Assembly: GCA_002104905.1 (NCBI GenBank)
Contig: MCFE01000834.1
Location: forward strand, 1-32,049
Length of the DNA stretch: 32,049 nucleotides
Source: Basidiobolus meristosporus CBS 931.73
Taxonomy: Eukaryota; Basidiobolomycota; Basidiobolomycetes; Basidiobolales; Basidiobolaceae
Direction: 5' to 3'
Below, piece after piece: positions 23,501 through 31,270 of the stretch. How positions within the stretch are numbered: position 1 is the stretch's first letter; every line of letters begins with the position of its first letter. Made by a program: the position numbers and the translations under genes. The notes under the pieces were generated by a model. It did no database searches. It was not told where the DNA came from and worked only from the letters and a program-made list of their open reading frames with translations.

Positions 23501-24536
23501 AGGTCAGTGTATGGCTTCCTTCACTGCTTCTAAGGTTTACTTGGATAGTTCCTTCTCCCACTGCATCAAGTGTTCTATCGTCACCCATGAAAACCTTCTT
23601 AATTGGAATTTCTTGATATTGGGTAAAAAGTTCTTTTTGGTGTGTAAAGTGTTGAGAAGCTCCAGAGTCAATATACCACGTCTGAGAATCCTTGTTTGTG
23701 GTCATATTTAGTGCAGATATGAATAGTCTATCTTCAGTTGTTACAGCATTTCCATATTCAGGCTTCTTTTGCTGATAATCTCTCTTTTTGAAACACCGGT
23801 CTGATGTGTGTCCTTTCCTTTTGCAGTAGTTGCAAAATAGGTTGCTGTTGCCTTTGTAGGGTCTTGGGTACCTCCTTTGTTGGTTATCATTGCTTATTAA
23901 AGCATTTTCTTCTTCCTTCTTATTGGCGCTTGATTTTCTTAATTCTTCATCCAGGAGCCTTCCATATACGTAATTTAAGGTCAAATCTTCAGTTCTGGAC
24001 TCTAGGGCTGATACAAGGCCCTGAAACTCGTCTGTCAGGCTATTCAGGATGGTAACTATCACATCCTCATCAGTAGTTGGTACGCCCACAGATTCCATCT
24101 CATCTACCAGCAGGGTAATTCTGTTAATTAGATTTTTCATTTCTTCTCCTGGCAGCATCTTTGTAGTAAAGAATTTTCTTCTCAGATACATTTTCTTGGC
24201 AGCTGAACATGACTGGTAGGTGTCTTCTAATGCTTTCCAGGCATTCTTTGCCGTTTTTGCTCTTGAGCATTGAATTAGCAATTTGTCCTTGACATTAAGG
24301 CAAATGCAGTTAAAGGCACTTTGTTCTTTCTTCTGGTACTTCAAGGCTTCCTCTCCCACGTTTTTAGGAGGGCATTCTTCTCCCATGACAATATCCCAAA
24401 GGCCTCTTTCTTGTAGCAGCATCTTCATCTTCACCTTCCACACTTGGTAGTTAGATCCATCCAACTTTTCAGCAGAGGGAAAAATTCCAGTAATAGCAGT
24501 AGTAGACATTGCAGAGAGTGACAGCTCGGGGCTCAT
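20565..24536 (-). CDS. Copia Gag-Pol polyprotein, intact (element E)
   Basis: One uninterrupted frame of 1323 residues when started at the ATG inside the primer-binding site (24536); a start nine codons later (MSTTAITG, 24509) is the alternative. The frame is open a further 44 codons into the LTR, but that part lies across the TATA motif and is probably not translated. The order is copia. A UBN2-type Gag (AEKLDGSNYQVWKVK near the start) is followed by a CCHC zinc knuckle CNYCKRKGHTSDRC at residues 235-248. The protease motif DSGAS starts at D290. A pre-integrase HRRFGH segment comes next, then integrase with catalytic D489, D552 (SDNGGEY) and E588 (35 residues between the last two). Reverse transcriptase covers about 820-1060, with YVDD at D1000-D1001. 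RNase H contains YSDADW (D1172) and TEAEY, and ends near NI at the C-terminus. No frameshift separates Gag from Pol, so the protein ratio must be set otherwise, as in Drosophila copia and Ty5. Confidence 0.95.
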   Translation of the reverse strand: MSPELSLSAMSTTAITGIFPSAEKLDGSNYQVWKVKMKMLLQERGLWDIVMGEECPPKNVGEEALKYQKKEQSAFNCICLNVKDKLLIQCSRAKTAKNAWKALEDTYQSCSAAKKMYLRRKFFTTKMLPGEEMKNLINRITLLVDEMESVGVPTTDEDVIVTILNSLTDEFQGLVSALESRTEDLTLNYVYGRLLDEELRKSSANKKEEENALISNDNQQRRYPRPYKGNSNLFCNYCKRKGHTSDRCFKKRDYQQKKPEYGNAVTTEDRLFISALNMTTNKDSQTWYIDSGASQHFTHQKELFTQYQEIPIKKVFMGDDRTLDAVGEGTIQVNLRSSEGSHTLTFKEVLYVPEIAKNLLSVSKATAEGLSFSFDNSGCRITDQNGAHIASGIRDQNLYKLTYIPSYLEANISNLNEETPMLWHRRFGHINFDYLRKMIKDQLISGVKIDPPAILEHCEACIYGKQARQPFKSSGLIKTKKKLDLIHSDLCGPMQNLSLGGMKYLITFIDDYTRYTWVYFMERKEEALSKLREFKAMVERETGEKIKKIRSDNGGEYTSKLFIHFCKIHGIKQETTVPYSPQQNGVAERANRSIIDMARSMIHDQKLSYDFWAESVATAVYLKNRSYNRILRDSTPFEAWYGYRPSAEHLRIFGCTAYAKKLAGNQSKFEPKSVKCIFLGYCNESKAYRLYNTEAKKLIKSRDVLFDENSKFSQKMTSDDDENLISSPPIVRIESEQNNENFFTPEDSTTVVQPESVPRNIPEVIIPVSNARRSNRTRNSPNYYINEGTNLAYAYSVHVDEPQTVKEALNSPQTKFWRSAMTEEYQALMENQTWDLVKLPINRKSIGCRWVFKTKYKADGTIERYKARLVAKGYSQTKGLDYTETFAPVAKFNSIRLILAIAAKYKFFIHQMDVKTAFLNGELDEDVYMDQPDGFVDQDNPHLVCKLKKSLYGLKQSPRAWNCKIDSYLESLSFKRSNADYSIYYKPDRANPVLLALYVDDLIIAANNLEILEGTKSSLSKEFKMSDLGELSYYLGIKFSIDRSTQTITLSQSKYIQDILKKYKMEDCKPAATPMETNLNLVKTQPNQESLVPSESPDFPYQSMVGSLMYIMLGTRPDISYSVGVVSQHNQNYGSDHIAAVKRIFRYLKGTADICLRYTYKDSEQDLVGYSDADWGRNLEDRRSTTGYTFLYCKGAISWNSRKQPTVALSTTEAEYMAACEATKEAMWLRKLFTDLGLCQKTPITLFQDNQGCIQLGRNPTFHARTKHIDIRHHFIREAIENNLVSLVYCPTDEMIADIFTKPLARDKFEYLRSKLGLVSMNI

Positions 24537-24540
24537 AACC
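24528..24540 (-). other. Primer-binding site of element E, complementary to initiator tRNA-Met anticodon stem-loop
   Basis: Immediately inside the 5' LTR the minus strand reads GGTTATGAGCCCC. Its reverse complement contains GGGCTCATAACC, the anticodon stem-loop sequence of yeast-type initiator tRNA-Met (CAU anticodon). It is not complementary to the tRNA 3' CCA end. This is the arrangement known for Drosophila copia and yeast Ty5, which prime from an internal cut of the initiator tRNA. The ATG within the site is in frame with Gag-Pol. Confidence 0.85.
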
Positions 24541-24890
24541 TGTTGTAAGAGTCTTGGAGATATTGGAAGTGATTGGGAGAACAAGTAGATTATGTGGTTT
24601 TCACTTAATGATTTATTGAATGTAAAAGTAGTATTTATACTTTTACATGGTCTTGGCATTACAAACACGTAGAATAGGTTAAGGAAGGTCCCAAGAACAT
24701 GTGTGCAAAGTTTGGGGCTGTTTGGACAACTTTGAGAATTTTCATGTTCTGGGTACCTGGTATTTTGGTGAAAATATTCTAAGTAAATCCCGACAAGGAA
24801 TTTGGTCAGTATTCTCTAGGATTTGAAGATGATGATCTAAGTGACTAAGTTAGGTGAATATTTAGGTGGAAAATACGAATTTTTACAACA
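24541..24890 (-). repeat. 5' LTR of copia element E
   Basis: 350 bp, TGTTGTAA...TTACAACA, one mismatch to the 3' LTR. It carries the element's presumed promoter (TATA motif at 24633-24639) and adjoins the primer-binding site at 24540. The GTTTG duplication follows at 24891. Confidence 0.97.
24633..24639 (-). promoter_or_regulatory. TATA-like motif of element E promoter
   Basis: Minus strand TATAAAT lies within GTATAAATAC, 97 bp from the inner end of the 5' LTR. The same block is conserved in other copies in the window. A start of transcription some 30 bp downstream (about 24605) would put the LTR ATG at 24668 outside the RNA and make the primer-binding-site ATG the first in-frame one. An AATAAA at 24612-24617 follows closely. 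Confidence 0.5.
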
Positions 24891-24895
24891 GTTTG

Positions 24896-25204
24896 TATGC
24901 ATGAAAAGAATAAGCATTGGGCAAGTCAGGAAGTAAGGAGTGTGTAAAGAGGCAATAGCCAATCAATGTACACAAATGCAGGAGGTGATTGAGTGTCTGG
25001 GGTCAGAAAGTGAGCAAAATGACTGAGAATCAATTCAAAGCCACCAATGTTTTGAGTAAGATTTTTGACCAAGTTTTTTGTGAAATCTGAAGGGGCAATT
25101 TTTTGATAGTCTTTGCACCATGTCCTAATGTCATCCTTACCTCTTAGTTACAGGATTAAAATTCTGTGACCACCTTTTGATGGGATCATCACAATTATTT
25201 TTCA
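24896..25204. other. Unassigned interval between elements E and F
   Basis: No coding potential, LTR homology or RNA gene could be recognised. It is AT-rich, and together with 20005-20198 it represents the locus into which element E inserted. Confidence 0.4.
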
Positions 25205-25458
25205 TAGGGCATATTTCAGGATAATCAGGGATGTATACAATTAGGTAGATCAAACTTTTCATGCCAGAACTGGGCACATATATATATTAGACATCATTTC
25301 ATACAAGAAGCTATAGAGAATAACTTGGTTAACTTAGTTTACTGTCCTACAGATGAAATGATTGAAGACATATTTATCTAGCCATCAGCCAGAGACAAAT
25401 TTGAATATCTCAGATCACAATTAGGACTAGTTAATATGAGTATTTAGTTGCGTGAGTG
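25205..25458 (+). pseudogene. 3' end of copia pol, plus strand (element F)
   Basis: Read on the plus strand with small gaps, this follows the RNase H end of element E: DNQGCIQLGR, then IRHHFIQEAIENNLVNLVYC, then PTDEMIEDIF, a stop, then RDKFEYLRSQLGLVNMSI. Only about 80 codons remain and at least one stop interrupts them. The segment runs into an LTR at 25459 as pol does at the 3' end of an element. Confidence 0.8.
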
Positions 25459-25808
25459 TGTTGTAAAAAGTTGTAATTGCACCTAAATATCCACCTAACT
25501 TAGTCACTTAGATCATTGCCTACAGATCTTAGAGAATACTGACCAAATTCCTAGTTGGGATTTACTTGGGACATTTTCATCAAGACATTAGGTACCCAGA
25601 ACATGAAATTTTGTCAAGTTGTTCAAACAGCCCCAAACTTTGCACACATGTTCTTGGGACCTTCCTAAATATACTTTACATGTGTATTCTGTCAAGACCA
25701 TATAAAAGTATCAATGATACTTTTTCATTCAACAAATCATTGAAGCAACGGCCACATTATCTACTTGTTCTCCCAATCACTTCCAATATCTCCAAAACTC
25801 TTACAGCA
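25459..25808 (+). repeat. 3' LTR of copia element F
   Basis: 350 bp from TGTTGTAAAAAG to CTCTTACAGCA. It is the reverse complement of the E-family LTR and is colinear over its full length, with moderate divergence (for example CCACCTAACTTAGTCACTTA and GGGACCTTCC blocks). It has the opposite orientation to element E. Confidence 0.88.
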
Positions 25809-25814
25809 ATATCA

Positions 25815-25945
25815 AGTGGGTATCACTTAATGAGTTATTAAATCTCAGGGTGAGGTTTATACTTCTGTATGGTTGTAGAAATGCAAGCATATACAGTCTG
25901 CTTAGGAAGCTCCCAAGATCATGTTTGCAAAGCTTGGAGGTCTGG
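25815..25945 (-). repeat. Diverged LTR fragment inverted relative to F
   Basis: The blocks ATCACTTAATGAGTTATT, GGTTTATACTTCTGTATGG, GGAAGCTCCCAAGATCATGT and TTTGCAAAGCTTGGAGG appear in the order and spacing of the inner half of the E LTR on the minus strand, with many substitutions. It lies a few bases from the F LTR in the opposite orientation. It is the last transposon trace before mtr4. Confidence 0.6.
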
Positions 25946-26154
25946 CATCAGTGTGAAACTAATTCAGAGCACCCTGCCATACTTGAAACTGATTCTTGAC
26001 AAACTTGTTACTTTCGTACTTTTCAAACTAGCTATTCCTCATTGCAAGTGGTGTAAAAGAGCGATTTTATTATAGAGAAAGGATTACTACCAGTGTGCAA
26101 AGCTCAAGAGTACAACTAGGAGGGGGATTTGTCGAGGATGCCCGAAGAAGATAT

Positions 26155-29100
26155 TTACAGATAGAGGGAGGCAGCGAAAACGATGTCACGTTTGATCTTG
26201 TTGATGCCATCGGCGAATTTGTTCTCCAACTCCGTGTTGCCAATGGACTTCGCAGCCGCGCACATTTGTCTTAGTAATTCTTCGAGGCGACGGAAGCCAC
26301 GAATGAGGGACCCTTCGAAGGTGTCGGTCATCTTGATGATCTGGGAGAACTTGGCCCCGTTACACCACGCGAAGACCACGTCCATGTGCTCCGAGCGGAA
26401 GCTTTGTACATATTCCTCTTCGTTCACGTTGAGCTTCGACTCCTGGGAGACCTTGGCGATGCGGCGGGCCGCCTCCTGCATCATTCGCAGTGGGCCGGCG
26501 AGCTCTTCGCCAAGCTTCGGTGCTTGCTCGCTCTTCTCCTGGAACACAAAGCAACTCAGCAACGCAACACTCTGCTCCACTGTGAGGTCATTGAAAACAC
26601 CATTGAAAATCATCTCCGTGAGCAGCAACTCATCTCCCGTACTGATCTCGCACGCCACTCGGCCCTTGACCTCGATGACATCCGCCTGGTTGGTGTAGCC
26701 CAATCTTCGGAGGACACGCTTGCGGCATCTCAGCTCATCCAGCTGCATGATCGAGTGCGCGGTTTGAATCTGCTTCTTGAGCTCCTTGGCACGAGAGGCG
26801 AGGCTGACCTTCTTGGAGTACTCCTCGAAGAGCTGGGGGAGCTGAGGGTCGGTCTTCATCGGGCTGTCATCGAGGCGAGCTTGCAGGACATCGATCTTTT
26901 TGAGAAGTTTCTTGAAGCTCTCATCCTTGATGCCAAGGTTGTCGACGGGGTCGAGCAGGGGCAGACCGTCAGGGAAGCGCTTCTTCACCTCGGTGATGGA
27001 CTTGTAGACAGTGTTTCTGGGCTCCAAGGGGCGGATGTCTTTGGGAAGGAAGAGGCGAACGTGGCTCATGCCTCTCAAGGTGTTGAGCAGGACAGGGACC
27101 ACCACCATCTCCCCCTTCTCGTTCTCTTTGCAGGGCTGCACCCCAGTCACCAGCCCGTCAGGGCCCTTGGCAACGGTGGTGCCAGCAGCACAGTGAAGGA
27201 GCACATCAACGATGTATCTGGCGGCAGCATCCACGTCATCAGCATCGTTGCTATCTTTGTTGGGGCCCTTGTTTGGAGAAGAACGCTTCTGGTAGCTCAC
27301 GACACAGCCCCAGCCGAAGTCCACGCCGTCATGGACCACCCTTACCACACGGCCAGGCTGGATGAATGGCAGCGAGTAAGTGGGGTGGTTCATGATGTCG
27401 AATTTATCGTTGGTGTAGCGGTCGATCTCTTGCTTGATGTTGAAGTACTGCTCCACCAGTCTTTCGTTCTCCACCACGATCGCTTTGCGCTCCTCCTCGA
27501 CCAGCTGAAGCTCCGCCTCGAGCTTGGGAACGTTGGCGTTGTTCTGGAACTGGAAGAAGCACTGGTCCAACATGAACTCGGGGCTCATGCCGTCCACACG
27601 CATCAGATTGAGAATCATGTTGTATGTGAGATGGAAGGCGGAGTTGAGGGCGTCCGCCTCACCCTTCACCATGTTCTTGGCGACGGCAGGCTCCATCTTC
27701 TCGTCCACCATCATGATAACGATACCACGGTCATCGAGACCACGTCGACCGGCACGACCAGACATCTGGATGTACTCACCGGAGGACACCCAGCGGAAGT
27801 CCTTACCGTCGAACTTGCGCACATTCGTGAACACCACGGTCTTGGCAGGCATGTTGAGACCGATGGAGAAGGTCTCGGTGGCGAAAAGGACCTTGAGCAG
27901 GCCTTCTTGGAAGAGGATTTCGATGACTTCCTTGAGGATGGGAAGCAGGCCGGAGTGATGGATTCCGATACCACGGCGCAACAGGGGGAGCAGATGCTCG
28001 ATCTGGGGAAGCTGCTTATCATCGTCGGACAGTCCGTTGATGGCGTTGGTGAACACGGTGGCAACCATCTCGTTCTCAGACTCGTCATTGAAGTCAAGCT
28101 TGCTCATTTGCAGGGCGAGCGACTCGCACTCCCTCTTGCTGAAACTGAAGACAATCACCGGATGGTAGTTCTTGGTCATGATCATCTTGACGATCTTGTA
28201 GATGTCCGAGGGGCCTGCAGAGATAATGTGAGCATACAATCAAGCCAAGCGCCGAAGTGGCCGCTCCTACCTTTGGTGGAAGGCTTTTTGCCCTTCTTCT
28301 TTGCTCCCTTCCCGCTGCCTCCAGGCTCTTCGGCAGAGCCGGAATCGCCCAACGCCCCGATGGCCTTTTGGAAGTTCTCCTCGCGGAAGACACTCTTCTC
28401 GTCCACGACCAGGTGGATACCCTCGCTGCCGGATGGGAAGAGATAATGCTGCAGTGGCGTGGGTCGGAAGTCGGTGTACACGATGTGGCATGGCTACATG
28501 ACAAGCGTTAGTGATGTTGGTCCTCATGATGGTTGGCCAGCGGCCAGGCGTTACCTGCTCGTGAATCTTGCAAATCCACTCGGCGAACTCCATAGCGTTG
28601 GGGATGGTGGCGGACAAGAACACGTAATGGACCTTGTGGGGAAGCATAATGATAGTTTCCTCCCAGACGACACCACGCGCCTTATCACGCATGTAGTGCA
28701 CCTCATCGAAAATTACCCAGGCCACCTCTCGCATCACCTCTGAACCGCGGTACAGCATGGACCGCAAAATTTCCGTGGTCATGACGAGGCAGGACGCGCT
28801 GGGGTTGATCGTAACATCACCAGTCATCAGACCAACATCTCCGAATTCCTGGAGAAGCTCACGGTACTTCTGATTACTGAGGGCCTTGATGGGACTGGTG
28901 TAGATCACTCGCTGTTTGTCGCGTAAACTTTGCGCGATAGCATACTCTGCCACCACCGTTTTACCTGCACTGGTATGGGCACTGACCAGGACAGACTCCG
29001 AGCGCTCGATACAGTGCGTGGCTAGGAGCTGGAAGGGATCTAATTTGAAGGGATAGCTTCTGGCAGGTGGCTCGGGGGACACGTGCTGCGACAGTGGGAC

Positions 29101-29520
29101 ATAATCGTAGGTAGGGGGGATGGCGACTTGATGACGAACCTAGCAAACAGTCAAGCGTGAGTTAGCGGGAAGAGCTTGGCGAATTGGACATGGCGCCCAT
29201 ACCTGGTGAGAAAGGACCAAGGTCTCTCCGTAGTCTTCTTGAACTTCCTTTCCTACTGCCTGTACCTCGCGAGATAGATCTTGCGAGAATTCATCGGCAA
29301 CGAGAGCCTTGGGTGATAAGGCCCGTTTAATCTTTCTGGTGGGCTCTTGAGACTCAGTCGAGGGGGTGTTGACTTCTACGCCTGCTTCGGCGTCAACCTC
29401 GGCGGCTGGCTCTTCGGTCTTTCTCTTTTTGGTGGAAAGATTGGTTAAATCCGTGGTAATTTCGGTGGTGACAGGCGCAGAGAAAACATCGAACAAGGAA
29501 TCGGTATCTTCGGAAAACAT
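26155..29520 (-). CDS. mtr4: ATP-dependent RNA helicase Mtr4/Dob1 (nuclear exosome cofactor)
   Basis: Ski2-like DExH helicase that, in known family members, feeds RNA to the nuclear exosome and forms the TRAMP complex in the nucleus. Four exons on the minus strand: 29520-29203, 29139-28555, 28493-28271 and 28214-26155. The introns of 63, 61 and 56 bp all have GT...AG ends. The spliced length is 1061 residues, close to yeast Mtr4. The start [13 protein letters not shown] resembles Mtr4 N-termini; the upstream in-frame ATG at 29562 is less likely. Motifs seen: Walker A AHTSAGKT at residues 160-167, DEVH at 251-254, SAT at 282-284, and [10 protein letters not shown] at 525-534. A long insertion between about 590 and 820 fits the Arch/KOW domain, and a C-terminal DSHCT domain begins near 850 and ends in ASLYL. 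A Gly/Lys-rich linker ([12 protein letters not shown]) precedes the third intron. The reading frame is intact and GC-rich compared with the repeat block. Confidence 0.95.
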
Positions 29521-29910
29521 GATGCAGGGAACGTTCGAAGTCCGGACTTCTCTAAGGTACACTGATTATACTAAAATTGAGGGGAACAAGAACTAGTAGA
29601 CAAAGGGGACTCTCTATACGTCTTCGAAAAGGAGGCTGTCTAGGAAAAGTGGGGATTCACGACAGGGACACCGCTAGTATATGTGGTTCTCCAAAGACAA
29701 AGGATACGACAAAACAACCTTGGCTGCCTGGGATGGTACAGTTATCCGGTATATTCCGCCTGAAAAAAACCACGGATTCCTTCGAATTTTTTTTTAAACC
29801 ATGTTACATTAATTAGTGGGATTTTTTTTCCTTACTGTGTGCTTGGTTTAATGATGTTTGTACATGAAGATAGTTTGATTAACCGATTTTACATGGTAGA
29901 ATTATTGTGC
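29521..29910. other. Intergenic region: mtr4 promoter side and sip5 3' end
   Basis: About 390 bp between the mtr4 start codon and the sip5 stop codon, both genes on the minus strand. It should hold the mtr4 promoter/5'UTR and the sip5 3'UTR and terminator. A long T run (about 29786-29796) and another at 29822-29829 are visible. No TATA box or other site is assigned. Confidence 0.5.
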
Positions 29911-30904
29911 TTAAACATATATACTAGGTGATCCAGATAAGCCGACTTCTCTGGCTAGTCTATCCCAAATGTGTGTTAAGGGTTTGTGATGTCTATCGCG
30001 GCGATCTGTACTATCTGGCAAGCTCTGGATCTCAGTAGATTCGGTTGTGCTGGTGTCACGGCGGACCACTTCAGAACTACGTTCCTCGATACTATGGCCG
30101 GGAAGCCCTTGCTGGAAGACGTCTATCGGTGCACTCTGGCCACGATCGATGATCTGCTCTCCGTTGGATAAATGGTTGAGGTGGTTTCTGCGAGAACGGA
30201 GCAACCGTCGTGCAATGTTCAAGTTGGAGAACGGGTGGGCACCACGGTGCGAATGGTCCGGCCGGATGTCATCACTACTGACAGCCTGAGAGTCGGCGGG
30301 CACCACTGCAACTTGCTGTGCTTTGGTGTCATCTCTAGAGATCAGAGTGACTTTCTCTCCTTCCCGGTAGAGGCTACTATCATATGGCGCAGTATAGATG
30401 ACCGCAAAATTTGGACCCACACAGTACGGGCAGGTGACAGGGGTTATGGCGTTAGGTCTTTTCATTTGAAGGAAGCATTCTGTGCAGATCGGCTGGTGAC
30501 AACAACGTGTATAATTGATATTCTTTGGGTAGTACTGTGAGGAACTTCGATTAGCGATCAGAGTTCATAACGACAGCAGGGCATATTGGGAAAGTTACCA
30601 GGAAACAGATAGGGCATTCGACAGCATCCTTATACAAGTCCACTTGGTTCAACATGCTCCCATTGAATTTCCTCTTAGCTGTATATCTGACCGGCCTGAC
30701 TTTGGAGGATCTCTTGATGGACTGTTCTTTCACTGCGTCTTTGACCTCGGCCAACCCTTTGTAGAAGGGAGCGATCCTTCTACCAAGGATAAGTCTGCGT
30801 ACAATGCGCGTGTTGTAATCCTGTACGGCGGAATAGATCCCATTAGGAGTGAATCCGCCACCGTCTATATCAGGGCTCTCTCTCTTGGCTTGGATATTCC
30901 CCAT
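29911..30904 (-). CDS. sip5: Sip5-like zinc-finger protein
   Basis: Two coding exons on the minus strand, 30904-30599 and 30534-29911, separated by a 64 bp GT...AG intron with a CTAAT branch-like motif. The product is 309 residues. Splicing joins [10 protein letters not shown] to [20 protein letters not shown], giving a complete cysteine-rich zinc finger (CPIC, CC, C, C, then CPYC) characteristic of fungal Sip5. In yeast, Sip5 interacts with the Snf1 kinase and phosphatase Glc7/Reg1, but the role here is inferred only from family. The start MGNIQAK was chosen because MGN is a typical N-myristoylation start and because the next upstream ATG (30928) falls in a likely 5'UTR intron. Upstream of the finger is a conserved FTPNGIY...[16 protein letters not shown] block. 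The C-terminal third is Ser/Arg-rich and ends in [17 protein letters not shown]. The protein is shorter than yeast Sip5. Confidence 0.85.
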
Positions 30905-30922
30905 GATGTGGTAAAAGTCAAG

Positions 30923-30977
30923 CTGCAAGAAGGGTTAGCAATCGGAGTCGGTCCAAGCTGAAGATGGCTCTACTTAC
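30923..30977 (-). other. Likely 5'UTR intron of sip5
   Basis: On the minus strand, GTAAGTAG at 30977, GCTAAC about 20 bases before the end, and TTGCAG ending at 30923 form a complete fungal intron of 55 bp, matching the size of the coding introns here. It ends 19 bases upstream of the MGN start codon. Nothing upstream reads as a coding exon, so it is placed in the 5' leader. Confidence 0.6.
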
Positions 30978-31070
30978 CAATGGTTATGCGGGGGTTTAGA
31001 CAAAGGATTTAGTAATGTTAGCGGAGGAGTTAATATTTTCGGACTTGAAGTTAAGATCTTTGCCTTAAAT

Positions 31071-31270
31071 ATGGCTGATGCGCACTCCGAACAGACCTTT
31101 AGGAAGCAAACCCCCGGTTTCCATTTTAAGATTACCACCTCGTCACTAACGAAGCTATTTGATGAAAAAGTGGAACCAATCCAATTTCACCTGCATGGGG
31201 AGAAGGGTCGGGTGGCGGATGAAAAGATACCGGCTACTTGAAACAAACCGATGAATCAGTAAACCTGCAG
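31071..31270 (+). pseudogene. Possible SUMO-like/ubiquitin-fold fragment
   Basis: An ATG at 31071 opens 56 codons. The part FHFKITTSSLTKLFDEK, then VEPIQFHLHGEKGRVADEKI, resembles the middle of SUMO (a FxFKI..TT.L.KL block, then a QF.L.G.R..D..P block). About six residues are missing in between. After the stop at 31239-31241 a +1 shift gives LKQTDESVNLQ, resembling the next SUMO strand. There is no C-terminal Gly-Gly. It may be a broken gene copy, a divergent ubiquitin-fold gene with an undetected intron, or chance. It lies divergently to sip5. Confidence 0.3.

Larger units (their letters stand above)
20199..24895 (-). mobile_element. Complete Ty1/copia retrotransposon (element E) with target-site duplication
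   Basis: The element spans 20204-24890 (4687 bp) and is flanked by GTTTG at 20199-20203 and 24891-24895, a perfect 5 bp target duplication. Its two 350 bp LTRs differ at one position only (A at 20455, G at 24792). Between them are a primer-binding site, one open Gag-Pol frame with all expected catalytic motifs, and a short purine-rich tract before the 3' LTR. Near-identical LTRs and an intact frame indicate recent insertion and possible activity. Other copies in the window (A, B, D, several solo LTRs, and C and F on the other strand) are older members of the same broad family. Confidence 0.96.

Noticed and set aside
20565-24668. Programmed frameshift between gag and pol in element E
   Set aside because: The frame is continuous from Gag through RNase H, so no shift is needed.
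26386-28446. Long plus-strand open frame (about 686 codons) opposite mtr4
   Set aside because: It is fully antisense to the mtr4 coding exons, its composition is the mirror of the helicase codons (rich in Leu, His, Val), it shows no recognisable domain, and it runs across the third mtr4 intron. It is best explained by GC-rich codon bias.
29140-29562. Upstream mtr4 start at 29562
   Set aside because: It adds 14 residues (YLREVRTSNV-type) without Mtr4 character; the ATG at 29520 gives the usual acidic start with LFDVF.
30172-30540. Plus-strand frame opposite sip5
   Set aside because: It is antisense to the well-supported second exon of sip5, with no domain signal.
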